A stretch of DNA of 50,345 nt from Armatimonadota bacterium (GTDB taxonomy: Bacteria > Armatimonadota > UBA5829), in assembly GCA_012522575.1 (NCBI GenBank), contig JAAYKE010000099.1, positions 1 to 50,345 on the forward strand, read 5' to 3'. Of the stretch, positions 6,291 through 14,853 are shown one piece after another (position 1 is the first letter of the stretch; the number at the start of each line of letters is the position of its first letter). The notes under the pieces are model-generated. The model ran no database searches. It worked only from the letters and a program-made list of their open reading frames with translations, and was not told the DNA's origin. The position numbers and the translations under genes were made by a program.

Positions 6291-8411
6291 TTACGGGGCC
6301 AAAGCCGTCAGGCTTCCGTCCAAACCGACCACATACGAAGTCGATCCGCTTGCGCCGACACCGGCAAGAACATAGAGTGATGGCGTAGTCTCATACTGCC
6401 ACAAAACCTTGCCCTCCGATGCTGACACAGCGCTTAAAGTTCCCTTGTTACCGCACACATATACAACGCCGTTGTGCTCAGTCGGGGCGGTCGGCACCAT
6501 GCCCGCAGGCACATCAACCGACCAGATCGTCTTGCCTGTCGAGTCCACTTTCTGCAGTTTGTTCGTTGTGCATCTCAGATAGACCGACTGGCCATCCTCG
6601 GAGAGTCCCACACCGGCAATTCCCTTAAGATCGGAAATTGTCTCTCCCGTATTTGCATTAGAAAGAGCACAGTCATATTTTCTATCCGGCGTAAACAGCA
6701 CGCCGTTGCATACTACCGGGCCGCAATCAGCAGGGCTGTAATATCGAGCCGCTCCGCCATACGAACTGCCGTGCCCGACTTGCTTCCAAACCAGCTTGCC
6801 GTCTGCGGTATTGAGGCAATATATAAGCGTATCCCACGCGCCATAATATACCTTGCCTTCCCACAGGAACGGCTTGATCTCGATGTTATATCCGGCGTCG
6901 GTGTTTTTCCAGTTTTGTTTTCCGGTTGCAGCATCAACGCTGTAAAACGCGCCAGTGCCGCAAGCGAAGTAAATGGACTTGCCATCGGAGACCGGAGACG
7001 AGTAGATCGGCTCTTCGGCCTGGAACTTCCACACTTCCTTGCCGGTCGATGCGTTCAGGCAGTATAGATAGGTGTCTTCACTGCCGACGTAAACTTTGTC
7101 TCCCTGCGTCAGAACCTCGCCGCAGATCATGCCTTTTGTTGGGAAGACCCATTTAGACTTGGCAGGAGCAGTATACGCACGCACGGTGCCGTCGTATCCG
7201 CCGATATAAATCGTGCCATCAGGTCCCACGGCAGGAGTTGTTTTGCTGGCGGTTCCGGTCAGCACGCGCCAAAGGACTCTAGGTCGGGTGGATTCGATAT
7301 AAAAGAATGTCGATTTATGATACTCCGCTCCATCCTTATCCTTGAAGGTCAGCTTCAGGTTGTGGGCCCCGGGTTTGAGATTTTTGGCTGCCAGCAAACG
7401 CTCAAAACTGCCGCCTGCTTTCAACTCCAGAGCGGTAGTCTCCTCAGCTTCGTCAACCCTCACTACAGCGCTGACAATCTCACCTTTTCCGGCTGCGATC
7501 CAGGCTTTAATCGGGACCTGCGCGGAATATGTGGCGCCTTTCCTTGGCGATGCGAAACTTATATTAGGATATCGTTTGGTCGGAGCCGCAAGTGGCTTCT
7601 CCAGCATTTTTTTTGTGGCTTTAGCTTCAGGGCCCTGGTCTTTGTAGGCTATTCGAAGATGGCCGTCCATTATGGAGTACACCTGATAACCTGCCGGTCC
7701 CGGCCCATAAGTGGAGCCGCCCTGGACGATATCAAAGTTCTCATACTTGCCACAGTTTGCGCCGTGACCGTGGCCATACATTATTATCGCAATGTTATAT
7801 GGCCGCAGAATATCAAGCAGCCGGTCTACATCGTAGCGGCTGGCAAACTCCCTGGTGCTCAAAGGATGGTGTAGCGCCACGAATATAGGTATATCCTTGC
7901 CCGCTTTTTCGAGGTCCTTTTGCAACCATGTCAACTGTTCCGGCCCAAATGCAGGAAGAGGATGCTGGAATCCGGCTGAATAGAGCACGATGAAGTGGCA
8001 TCCGTTCTTATCGAACGAATAATATGGCCAGCCGTACAATTGCGTGATTTCATAAGTCAAGGATCGCCATGTGCCGTCGTGGTTCCCTATTGATATATAC
8101 AAGGGCAGGTCGACGTTCTTAAAGTAATCCTTATAGAGCTTGAATACCGCCGCGCTTCCAAACTCAGTCACGTCACCGGTGTCAATGATAAACGACGGCG
8201 GCAAAGCGATGGTTTTGAATGGCTCAAGAAGAATCGGCTGCGGGTTTTCCAGCTCAGATATTGTTTGTGCAGCTTTAGTCTGGGTGGTGTGGTCGTCGCT
8301 GATGTGCACGAAGGTGAAATTGCCAACGGCCGCCCACGATGGCAAAACAACCATGCAGACGAACAACGAGGCAATCAACGATATCGACCATAGGTTTCTA
8401 CGTTTGAACAA
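6291..8411 (-). CDS. Secreted metallophosphoesterase with PQQ-type beta-propeller
   Basis: The 706-residue protein starts at a TTG preceded by GGGGGA and carries a signal peptide ending near PSWA. Residues about 32-250 form a calcineurin-like phosphoesterase: HISDDHT, IDTGDVTEFG, ISIGNHDG, VALHHPLS and MYGHGHGAN are the canonical metal-ligand motifs in order. A short beta-sandwich segment follows (ISFASPRKGATYSAQVPIKA, an Ig-like linker), then about 320 residues of PQQ/WD-like propeller repeats (DGTIYIGGYDGTV, DKVYVGSEDTYLYCLNASTGKEVW, KVYYGAWDTLIYCLNTADGKLVW). It is probably a periplasmic or extracellular phosphatase with the propeller as a binding platform; the substrate is unknown. It follows the zincin-like gene by 13 bp. 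Confidence 0.87.
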   Translation of the reverse strand: MFKRRNLWSISLIASLFVCMVVLPSWAAVGNFTFVHISDDHTTQTKAAQTISELENPQPILLEPFKTIALPPSFIIDTGDVTEFGSAAVFKLYKDYFKNVDLPLYISIGNHDGTWRSLTYEITQLYGWPYYSFDKNGCHFIVLYSAGFQHPLPAFGPEQLTWLQKDLEKAGKDIPIFVALHHPLSTREFASRYDVDRLLDILRPYNIAIIMYGHGHGANCGKYENFDIVQGGSTYGPGPAGYQVYSIMDGHLRIAYKDQGPEAKATKKMLEKPLAAPTKRYPNISFASPRKGATYSAQVPIKAWIAAGKGEIVSAVVRVDEAEETTALELKAGGSFERLLAAKNLKPGAHNLKLTFKDKDGAEYHKSTFFYIESTRPRVLWRVLTGTASKTTPAVGPDGTIYIGGYDGTVRAYTAPAKSKWVFPTKGMICGEVLTQGDKVYVGSEDTYLYCLNASTGKEVWKFQAEEPIYSSPVSDGKSIYFACGTGAFYSVDAATGKQNWKNTDAGYNIEIKPFLWEGKVYYGAWDTLIYCLNTADGKLVWKQVGHGSSYGGAARYYSPADCGPVVCNGVLFTPDRKYDCALSNANTGETISDLKGIAGVGLSEDGQSVYLRCTTNKLQKVDSTGKTIWSVDVPAGMVPTAPTEHNGVVYVCGNKGTLSAVSASEGKVLWQYETTPSLYVLAGVGASGSTSYVVGLDGSLTALAP

Positions 8412-8424
8412 TGCTTAAATCCCC

Positions 8425-8874
8425 CTAAATGATTTGCAGTTCCTCCAATATGGCAAGTGCGAATTTATCAGCCTTGGTCTGCTTATATCGACCGTTCCTG
8501 CCCTCAATATGATCCAGATAATGGGAAAACTCATGCAAAAACACTCCCAATATCAGATTTTCGGCATTTTCGAATCGGACAGTTTTGAGACGCTGATAGA
8601 CTCTTTGCCGGCCATACTTGTCTTGTTCGGTATAATAGTCGGAAGTCTTGAACTGCACTTCCAACGGATAGCGATTGTATTTATTGATACGCAATCGAAT
8701 CAACTTTCCCTCTTCAAAGCCGCGTGTCGCCCGATAATACGTACCCGATATATACCTTCTTGACCCCTTTGGACAGTATTTCAACTGAACGGTAATGCCC
8801 TTAGTCGGATATTCGCCCACGGCTTCCCGCAGCATACCATCCACATCGTATTGGGTCGTATTCTCTATATTCAT
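8425..8874 (-). CDS. Predicted zincin-like metallopeptidase
   Basis: I do not recognise a named family for this 149-residue protein. Its key feature is HEFSHYLDH near residues 114-122, an HExxH zinc motif followed by a further acidic/His pair, and then a helix with KADKFALAI that could supply a third ligand. The N-terminal half is rich in basic and aromatic residues in alternating strand-like patterns (GSRRYISGTYYRATRGF). There is no signal peptide, so it should be cytoplasmic. It starts 4 bp after the stop of the membrane protein gene and ends 13 bp before the secreted phosphoesterase gene. A peptidase role is inferred from the motif only. Confidence 0.65.
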   Translation of the reverse strand: MNIENTTQYDVDGMLREAVGEYPTKGITVQLKYCPKGSRRYISGTYYRATRGFEEGKLIRLRINKYNRYPLEVQFKTSDYYTEQDKYGRQRVYQRLKTVRFENAENLILGVFLHEFSHYLDHIEGRNGRYKQTKADKFALAILEELQII

Positions 8875-8878
8875 ATTC

Positions 8879-10153
8879 TTATACGGATGGAAACCCGCTT
8901 AGTCTCCCCGCAAACAGACGATTTGCCCAATGCGCCCCGATAAATGCAAAAATAAAGACTCCGAGAGCCGCAAAAAGCATCGATGTATCCAGTTGCGGCG
9001 CGATGCTTATGTCGGATTGCCCGACTATGCCCCAGCTCATTCTACATAACATCGAGACAACGGCCAGATACAAAAATTGCAGAATGGCAATTCTAAATGC
9101 GGTAGGAAGTGATCCATCTCTCGATCCCATTCTAACTGCCATTCGACCTGCCATCAAAATGGCAAATGATCCGATCAGAGCCGCCAGCCATAAATATTTC
9201 GAAGGAGGTTTGGTCTTGACCTTTGAGCCTTGGGTAATATTGTTGCCTCGATAGACGTGAACGCTGGTTTTATAGGCCGCAGCTGGAATGTTTACCGGCA
9301 CAGCAGCAGCCGACAATTCCGCCGAATACACCATAAGATAGCCGATGCCCATCATAGCGGGCAACGCCTGCACGACCTTTGGCTGAAAAGACATATCCTC
9401 ATCGCTGGCGTCAGACTTTGAAATAAGAGCCGCCAGCGCAACCGCGCCGATGAGTATTTGCACCACGAGTCCCGTCAGCAAAACAGCCTTGGCGCAAGCC
9501 CACCATTTGCCGGGTATTTCCTCGACCCCGCCGACTGCCCGCACTGCCATAAGCCCGCCAAGGTAGGAAAATATTATGCCGAATACAGACCCATAAATCA
9601 GCGTGCTGTTTATAGACGGTGAAAAGAGCAATTCCGGCGGGTTAAGTTCGAAGCCTTCGATCGGAGGCAGTGCAGTTGAAGAAAATCCGGCTTTCACCAG
9701 CGACGCACCGCCGGCAAGCAATACAACATGGATAACTCCTGCGCCCAACGCAACCCCAAGCATAGACCACCTGGTCGCATTGTTTCGCATATAACCGGCG
9801 ACAAGACCTCCGATTATGAGAGAGAATACGGGTATGATCGACCAAATGGTAATTGGCAGGGTAATCCAGGCAGTGGAATTGCCGTTAAGCGCAGCGCCGG
9901 CCCCAACAAGGGTGATGTGCTGGGCAGCATAATAATTGAGCAATGAAAGCCATAATGCGTCCTGGAGATTCTTCCACGAGTTGCCATTTGCAATCGCTCC
10001 AAAGCCCGCAAGACTGAAGAGGAAGCTGATAATACAACCGATGCCAAGGGCGACTACTGCGCCAACGAGGGCGGCAACAAATGGGTTGGTCGCTTCGCCT
10101 CTCCAACTACTGCTCGGCCTCATATAGACTGCGCCTCCTGCATGCTCATTCAT
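8879..10153 (-). CDS. Polytopic membrane protein of unknown function
   Basis: The 424-residue protein shows about ten hydrophobic segments, for example FVAALVGAVVALGIGCIISF near residue 25, WITLPITIWSIIPVFSLIIGG near 95, LGVALGAGVIHVVLLAGG near 130, and the final SMLFAALGVFIFAFIGAHWA. No transporter or enzyme motif is recognisable. The soluble stretches are short, with one loop between segments 7 and 8 (KTSVHVYRGNNITQGSKVKT). A TATAAT box lies at 10177-10182, 24 bp upstream of the ATG, without a convincing -35. It appears to be the first gene of a set with the zincin-like and phosphoesterase genes. Confidence 0.7.
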   Translation of the reverse strand: MNEHAGGAVYMRPSSSWRGEATNPFVAALVGAVVALGIGCIISFLFSLAGFGAIANGNSWKNLQDALWLSLLNYYAAQHITLVGAGAALNGNSTAWITLPITIWSIIPVFSLIIGGLVAGYMRNNATRWSMLGVALGAGVIHVVLLAGGASLVKAGFSSTALPPIEGFELNPPELLFSPSINSTLIYGSVFGIIFSYLGGLMAVRAVGGVEEIPGKWWACAKAVLLTGLVVQILIGAVALAALISKSDASDEDMSFQPKVVQALPAMMGIGYLMVYSAELSAAAVPVNIPAAAYKTSVHVYRGNNITQGSKVKTKPPSKYLWLAALIGSFAILMAGRMAVRMGSRDGSLPTAFRIAILQFLYLAVVSMLCRMSWGIVGQSDISIAPQLDTSMLFAALGVFIFAFIGAHWANRLFAGRLSGFPSV

Positions 10154-10216
10154 TACGCGACGCTACCATAATGTCAATTATAGCTTTGTCGCCCAATTCC
10201 TTCCCCATCATCTGTC

Positions 10217-10984
10217 TCAGTCGATTTGTTCAACTCCCCAGGCTCGAATAGCCTCAATAGAGGCTTCGTCGGTCAGGTCCAGATGCACCGGCGTAACGGA
10301 AATATAGCCATCTGCCACAGCTTTTACATCGGTTCCTTCTTTGAGATCGTCCTCCGGCAGATCGCCGCCAAGCCAATAGTAATCTCGACCAGTCGGATCT
10401 GTGCGCTTGTCAAGCTGGCCGACATAGCGTCTTTTGCCCTGCCGCGTAACTTGCACTCCGTTTATATCAGACGCAGCAACAGGGGGCACATTCACGTTCA
10501 AAAGGGCGCTTTCCGGCAGTTTATGATTGTCGATCAACAACGCCAGGTCAACCGCAAATCGAGCAGCGGCGGTATAATCAATTTTTGGCTCAATGCCGGC
10601 CACTGAAATGGCAAATGAAGCGACGCCGAGAATAGCTCCCTCCATCGCAGCGGACACCGTTCCGGAATATGTAAGATCCCATCCGAGATTCGGGCCATGA
10701 TTTATGCCCGACACCACAAGGTCAATCGGCTCCTGGAAAATGCCTAAAATAGCCAGGGTAACGCAGTCAGATGGCGTTCCATTGGACGCATACGCGGCGC
10801 TGCCGTCTTCCAGGACGACTTTTTCGGCGCGGAGAGGTTTATGCAGCGTAATCGAGTGCCCGCAGGCGCTCCGAGGCCGATCAGGCGCGACCACAAAGAC
10901 ATTGCCTATTTTGTCCAGTTCGGTTTTGAGTGCCAGCAGTCCCTCTGCAAATACTCCGTCGTCATTTGTAACAAGTATATTCAT
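10217..10984 (-). CDS. surE: 5'/3'-nucleotidase SurE
   Basis: The 255-residue protein is a full-length SurE: MNILVTNDDGVFAEGL with the metal-binding NDDG at residues 7-10, VVAPDRPRSACGHSIT near 35, SNGTPSDCV near 68, and SGINHGPNLGWDLTYSGTVSAAMEG near 95-118. SurE is a cytoplasmic divalent-metal phosphatase acting on nucleoside 5'- and 3'-monophosphates and short polyphosphate. A GGTGAG sequence lies 9 nt before the ATG. It is downstream of the MTAP-like gene on the same strand with a 69-bp gap, so it may be part of the menaquinone transcript or separately transcribed (TTGGCA-16-TATCAA lies just upstream). Confidence 0.95.
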   Translation of the reverse strand: MNILVTNDDGVFAEGLLALKTELDKIGNVFVVAPDRPRSACGHSITLHKPLRAEKVVLEDGSAAYASNGTPSDCVTLAILGIFQEPIDLVVSGINHGPNLGWDLTYSGTVSAAMEGAILGVASFAISVAGIEPKIDYTAAARFAVDLALLIDNHKLPESALLNVNVPPVAASDINGVQVTRQGKRRYVGQLDKRTDPTGRDYYWLGGDLPEDDLKEGTDVKAVADGYISVTPVHLDLTDEASIEAIRAWGVEQID

Positions 10985-11053
10985 GTAATTAAACTCACCG
11001 TTGATAGTCTCATCTTAGCCTCTGCCAATGCAATTACCTTCCGATAGGCAGGG

Positions 11054-11920
11054 TTATTGCGGTTTGTCGATCCAGGTATGCCAATCGCTGCCTATGTCCC
11101 CGCGTTTTCTGTATCGTTCCATAGACAGAGCGCAGTTGCATTCGCCCTCATTTTCCATCAACAGCGCATCGATAGCGATTGAAGGCAGGGCTTGGACGGC
11201 CGATTCCACGCTCGATTTCTCCTCTTCAGCCAACAGCCCTTCGAACAGTTCGCCGGGACGATACCCTCGCTGCGCCACTCCCTCGGCATAATTGGTCACA
11301 TAGCAAAGAGGACAGTAGCACATCTCCAACTCCTTAGCCAGAAATGCCTCCGGTATCAGAGTCATACCGACCAGACTTGCGCCGAGCAGGGCATATTTTC
11401 TGATCTCAGCTTGTGTCTCCAGCCTCGGCCCCTGAGTGCACACATACACATCATCTGTCCTGCACCGGCCAAATCGATTTTTTATCACATCCTGCAGGTT
11501 TGTCGAAAGCTGCGGACAAAATACCGGGTTCTGTCGAATAAATCCTATGCCCAAGTCTTCGTAAAATGTAGTTTTTCTTCCCGAAGTCTCGTCGATTAAA
11601 TCTCCCGGCACGAGCATCTCACCGATTCGAATATGCGGGTTTATGGCCCCGGGGCCGGACCACGCTATGATCTTCGATACGCCAAGCTCTTTGAGCGCCC
11701 ATATATTGGCGCGGTAGTTCACATACGGAGCCGATACCGCATATCCCTTTTCTCCGTGTCTGGAAAGAAAAAGAATCTCGGCTCCATCGCGCTCTATTAT
11801 GTGTATGGGAGGAGAAAACCCGAACGGCGTCTCGACAGGATCGATGGCGCCGGATTCCGATAGCCCGGCAACGGTTCGATAGCCCTGACTGCCTCCTATA
11901 ATAGCTAACCTGCTCGACAT
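11054..11920 (-). CDS. MTAP/PNP-family nucleoside phosphorylase in the futalosine operon
   Basis: The 288-residue protein belongs to the trimeric purine nucleoside/5'-methylthioadenosine phosphorylase family: LAIIGGSQG at the N-terminus, RHG in the phosphate-binding loop (LSRHGEKGYAVSAPYVNYRANIWALKELG), GPRLETQAEIRKY near 175 and LVGMTLIPEAFLAKELEMCYC near 195. Canonical MTAPs convert methylthioadenosine to adenine and methylthioribose-1-phosphate. It starts 4 bp after mqnC, last in a run of overlapping menaquinone genes that contain no recognisable MqnB. I therefore suspect it removes adenine or hypoxanthine from aminodeoxyfutalosine or futalosine, but plain MTA salvage, including MTA made elsewhere in the cell, is equally possible from sequence. 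Confidence 0.85.
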   Translation of the reverse strand: MSSRLAIIGGSQGYRTVAGLSESGAIDPVETPFGFSPPIHIIERDGAEILFLSRHGEKGYAVSAPYVNYRANIWALKELGVSKIIAWSGPGAINPHIRIGEMLVPGDLIDETSGRKTTFYEDLGIGFIRQNPVFCPQLSTNLQDVIKNRFGRCRTDDVYVCTQGPRLETQAEIRKYALLGASLVGMTLIPEAFLAKELEMCYCPLCYVTNYAEGVAQRGYRPGELFEGLLAEEEKSSVESAVQALPSIAIDALLMENEGECNCALSMERYRKRGDIGSDWHTWIDKPQ

Positions 11921-11924
11921 AATC

Positions 11925-12980
11925 TTATCTCCGATAATGAACCTTTAGAATCTCATAAAGGGTTGTGCGCTGAGCGGCATCGAATCCGGAGGCGTGAATA
12001 AGCTCAATGAGGTCACGCTCGCTCATTTTATGGGTGACGCCGGTTGCCGCTACCACGTTTTCTTCGATCATAGTGCTGCCGACATCATTGGCTCCAAATC
12101 TAAGGGCAAGTTGCGCCACAGCCGGCCCCTGAGTAACCCACGATGCCTGCACATTGTCTATATTATCCAGATACAGACGAGAAATCGCCAGCATGCGCAG
12201 ATAATCGTGCGCGCCCGTTGGTCGGCGGTCAATTTGAGTATTGCCGGGCTGAAATGGCCAGGGAATAAACGCGGTGAATACTCCGGTTTCGTCCTGCAAA
12301 GCCCTGATTCGCTCAAGATGCTCCACCCTGGCTTCAATATCCTCTCCCATGCCAAACACCATTGTTGCGGTAGCGCGCATGCCAAGCTGACTAGCCGTGC
12401 GCATAACCTCGATCCACTGATCGGCAGAGCACTTATCCGGACTTACACATCTGCGCACTGAGTCTGATAGTATCTCGGCTCCCCCACCCGGCAGCGAATC
12501 CAGACCGGCTTCGCGCAGTCGCATCAGCGTATCTTTGATAGACAGCGAGGATAAATCTGATATATGCACAACTTCAGGCGCGGATAAACAGTGAACCTGT
12601 ACATTGAAATGCGCCTTGATTGTCTTTAGAAGATTCTCGAAATATTCTATGCGCAATTCCGGATGCAAGCCGCCCTGCATTAGAATCTGAGTCGCGCCCA
12701 AATCGACTGCCTCGCGTATTTTTTGCAATATCTGTTCCGTTGTGAGCACGAACCCATCGGGATCGCCGGGCTTGCGATAAAATGCGCAGAATCGGCAACC
12801 TGATACGCAGATGTTTGTATAATTTATGTTGCGGTCGATCATATAGCTGCGAATCGGCTCAGGATGTCTGGCCGTGCAGGCTTCATCAGCCGCCCAGGCA
12901 AGTTCGGGCAGCGTGGCGGTATGCATCAGATCGCAGGCATCCTGCGGCGTCATTCGACTTCCCATTATTCGCACACTCAT
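11925..12980 (-). CDS. mqnC: Cyclic dehypoxanthinyl futalosine synthase (radical SAM)
   Basis: MqnC cyclises dehypoxanthine futalosine with a radical SAM mechanism in the futalosine route to menaquinone. The 351-residue protein has the CVSGCRFC cluster motif (CxxxCxxC) near residues 58-65, preceded by NINYTNIC, then QILMQGGLHPEL, which distinguishes MqnC from MqnE (IVGGLHPDL). SLPGGGAEILSD and the C-terminal GVTHKMSERDLIELIHASGF are also typical. Its ATG overlaps the mqnA stop by 4 bp (ATGA), and the MTAP-like gene follows after 4 bp. Confidence 0.95.
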   Translation of the reverse strand: MSVRIMGSRMTPQDACDLMHTATLPELAWAADEACTARHPEPIRSYMIDRNINYTNICVSGCRFCAFYRKPGDPDGFVLTTEQILQKIREAVDLGATQILMQGGLHPELRIEYFENLLKTIKAHFNVQVHCLSAPEVVHISDLSSLSIKDTLMRLREAGLDSLPGGGAEILSDSVRRCVSPDKCSADQWIEVMRTASQLGMRATATMVFGMGEDIEARVEHLERIRALQDETGVFTAFIPWPFQPGNTQIDRRPTGAHDYLRMLAISRLYLDNIDNVQASWVTQGPAVAQLALRFGANDVGSTMIEENVVAATGVTHKMSERDLIELIHASGFDAAQRTTLYEILKVHYRR

Positions 12981-13747
12981 TTATTTACCGCCACATTATC
13001 CAACAAGCCGTGCGCGATGGCTTTCTCCCGGAACAGCTCAAAGCCCTGCAATTCGCGTTCCCCCATGTCATAGACCATTATCCGCGCAAGATAGTCATAG
13101 CAAGTTGCGTAGGACAACCCCAGTCTGTTGGATTCTTCCTCTGCGATACGCTGCAACAGCCCTCTGCCATCGCTCATCGCGTTATGCAAAACCTCCGTAA
13201 GCTCAGGCGTAATCCCGCGACCTGCCCAAACCGCAAATACTGCGGGCAATCCGGTCAGCTTGCGCCATTGATCGGCGAGGTCGAGCACGTGCAGGCCGTC
13301 TTTCGGATACTGCATGGCCGGATCGCCGATAACCAGAGCGGCATCGGCCAATTGAAGCATATTGCTCGGATGCGGGTCTGCCTGCACGAACTCAGGGGAC
13401 AGATCATATACCTCTTTTAGAATAATTCTGAGCATATTAGCCCCGGAAAGGCTGCTTGTGTCAAGAGCCACGGTTCGGATTGACTCCACAGGCCGTTTGC
13501 TGAGCATCAATACGCTTTTAACCGGGCCATCTGCGGCGATGCATATACCCGGACATACGCCAAAATCAGGGTTCATAAAACAGGCAAAACTCGAAACGGG
13601 AGCGGCGGCGATCTCATTGGCTGCAAGCATGCGCGCCAGCACGGACGGCGGCGCATATACAAACTCCCACCCGTCAGGCAGCCCGCCGGACTCCAGCGTA
13701 TATACAAGCGGCCGAACATTCATATATGGCAGACATCCCAGTCTCAT
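12977..13747 (-). CDS. mqnA: Chorismate dehydratase MqnA
   Basis: MqnA dehydrates chorismate to 3-enolpyruvoylbenzoate, the first committed step of the futalosine pathway. The 256-residue protein has the periplasmic-binding-protein-like MqnA/MqnD fold: LGCLPYMNVRPLVYTLE at the N-terminus, AAPVSSFACF near residue 50, VALDTSSLSGANMLRIIL near 95 and ALVIGDPAMQY near 138. The short length and GYLN-like N-terminal pattern fit MqnA better than MqnD. It overlaps mqnE upstream and mqnC downstream by 4 bp each, indicating translational coupling. No MqnD homologue is in the window. Confidence 0.92.
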   Translation of the reverse strand: MRLGCLPYMNVRPLVYTLESGGLPDGWEFVYAPPSVLARMLAANEIAAAPVSSFACFMNPDFGVCPGICIAADGPVKSVLMLSKRPVESIRTVALDTSSLSGANMLRIILKEVYDLSPEFVQADPHPSNMLQLADAALVIGDPAMQYPKDGLHVLDLADQWRKLTGLPAVFAVWAGRGITPELTEVLHNAMSDGRGLLQRIAEEESNRLGLSYATCYDYLARIMVYDMGERELQGFELFREKAIAHGLLDNVAVNK

Positions 13748-14853
13748 ATTTGCTCCGTAGAAATCAAGTTGTAAACGGTGTCGCGTTCAACCGGCACGTG
13801 TCCTGTCTCTTCAATCAAGTGTTTGATAACGGCCACGGTCAACCCTTCCGGCGTGCTGGCCCCGGCACGATGGGTTATCTTTTCTTCTACCACCGTGCCA
13901 TCGAAATCATCCGCCCCGAAGCTCAACGCGACCTGCACAAGTTTTAGCCCCAGCATAATCCAAAAGACTTTCAAGTGGGGTATGTTGTCTATTATTAATC
14001 GAGCTACCGAATATACTTTGAGGTCATCTATTGCGCTCATCGGCGACGCCAAACCGATCAAATCCGTATTAGCCGCGTGGAATTTCAGGGGAATAAACGT
14101 CATAAATCCACCGGTTTGGTCTTGCAGGTCTCTTAGGGCAATCATATGCTCCACGCGCTCTTGATATGTCTCAACATGTCCATACAGCATTGTGGAATTG
14201 CTTTTGATTCCGAGTTGATGAGCCTGGCGGATCACCTCCAGCCATTTTTTGCCGGACATTTTCTCAGGGCAAACAATTGAGCGCACCCTTGGGCTGAAAA
14301 CCTCAGCCCCTCCGCCCGGAATAGATCCCAACCCGGCGTCTCGCAGTTCAATTAGAGCTTGTTGGATCGTAATTCCCGCCACTTCGGCTATATGAGCGAT
14401 CTCTACTGCTGTAAAAGCTTGTATATGTACAGATGGAAATCTTTTACTCAGCGCGGACAGCATTTCGGTGTAATAAGACAACGGCAAGTCCGGATGCAAC
14501 CCTCCTACGATATGAAGCTCGCTGAACTTCATTGCCTGCCATTCAGTTTCCGCTCTGTGCACTATTTCATCGACGCTCATCGCATAGGCGTCCGAGTCCC
14601 CTTCATTGCGCGAAAATGCACAGAACCGACAGCGATTTTTGCAGATATCGGTGTAGTTTATATGCCTGTTGACCACATAATATGCTCGATTGCCATTGAT
14701 CCGCATCCTGATCTCGTTGGCCACAGCTCCGCTAGCAGAAATATCATCTGACTCGAACAGTCGCACTCCGTCCTGCGCCGATAGTCGTTGTCCTTCTAAT
14801 GCGCGCTCGAGAACATCTCTCACATCGCTTTTTGCTATTATTGACTCCATCAT
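13744..14853 (-). CDS. mqnE: Aminodeoxyfutalosine synthase (radical SAM)
   Basis: MqnE joins 3-enolpyruvoylbenzoate and SAM to give 6-amino-6-deoxyfutalosine. I start at the ATG at 14853 (MMESIIAKS), which overlaps the mqnP stop as ATGA; the ORF-track start at 14901 lies inside mqnP. The 369-residue protein has NRHINYTDIC, the cluster motif CKNRCRFC, LHIVGGLHPDLPLSYY (the MqnE-type signature), SIPGGGAEVFSP and STMLYGHVET. It is an iron-sulfur cytoplasmic enzyme and a paralogue of the nearby mqnC. Confidence 0.95.
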   Translation of the reverse strand: MMESIIAKSDVRDVLERALEGQRLSAQDGVRLFESDDISASGAVANEIRMRINGNRAYYVVNRHINYTDICKNRCRFCAFSRNEGDSDAYAMSVDEIVHRAETEWQAMKFSELHIVGGLHPDLPLSYYTEMLSALSKRFPSVHIQAFTAVEIAHIAEVAGITIQQALIELRDAGLGSIPGGGAEVFSPRVRSIVCPEKMSGKKWLEVIRQAHQLGIKSNSTMLYGHVETYQERVEHMIALRDLQDQTGGFMTFIPLKFHAANTDLIGLASPMSAIDDLKVYSVARLIIDNIPHLKVFWIMLGLKLVQVALSFGADDFDGTVVEEKITHRAGASTPEGLTVAVIKHLIEETGHVPVERDTVYNLISTEQI

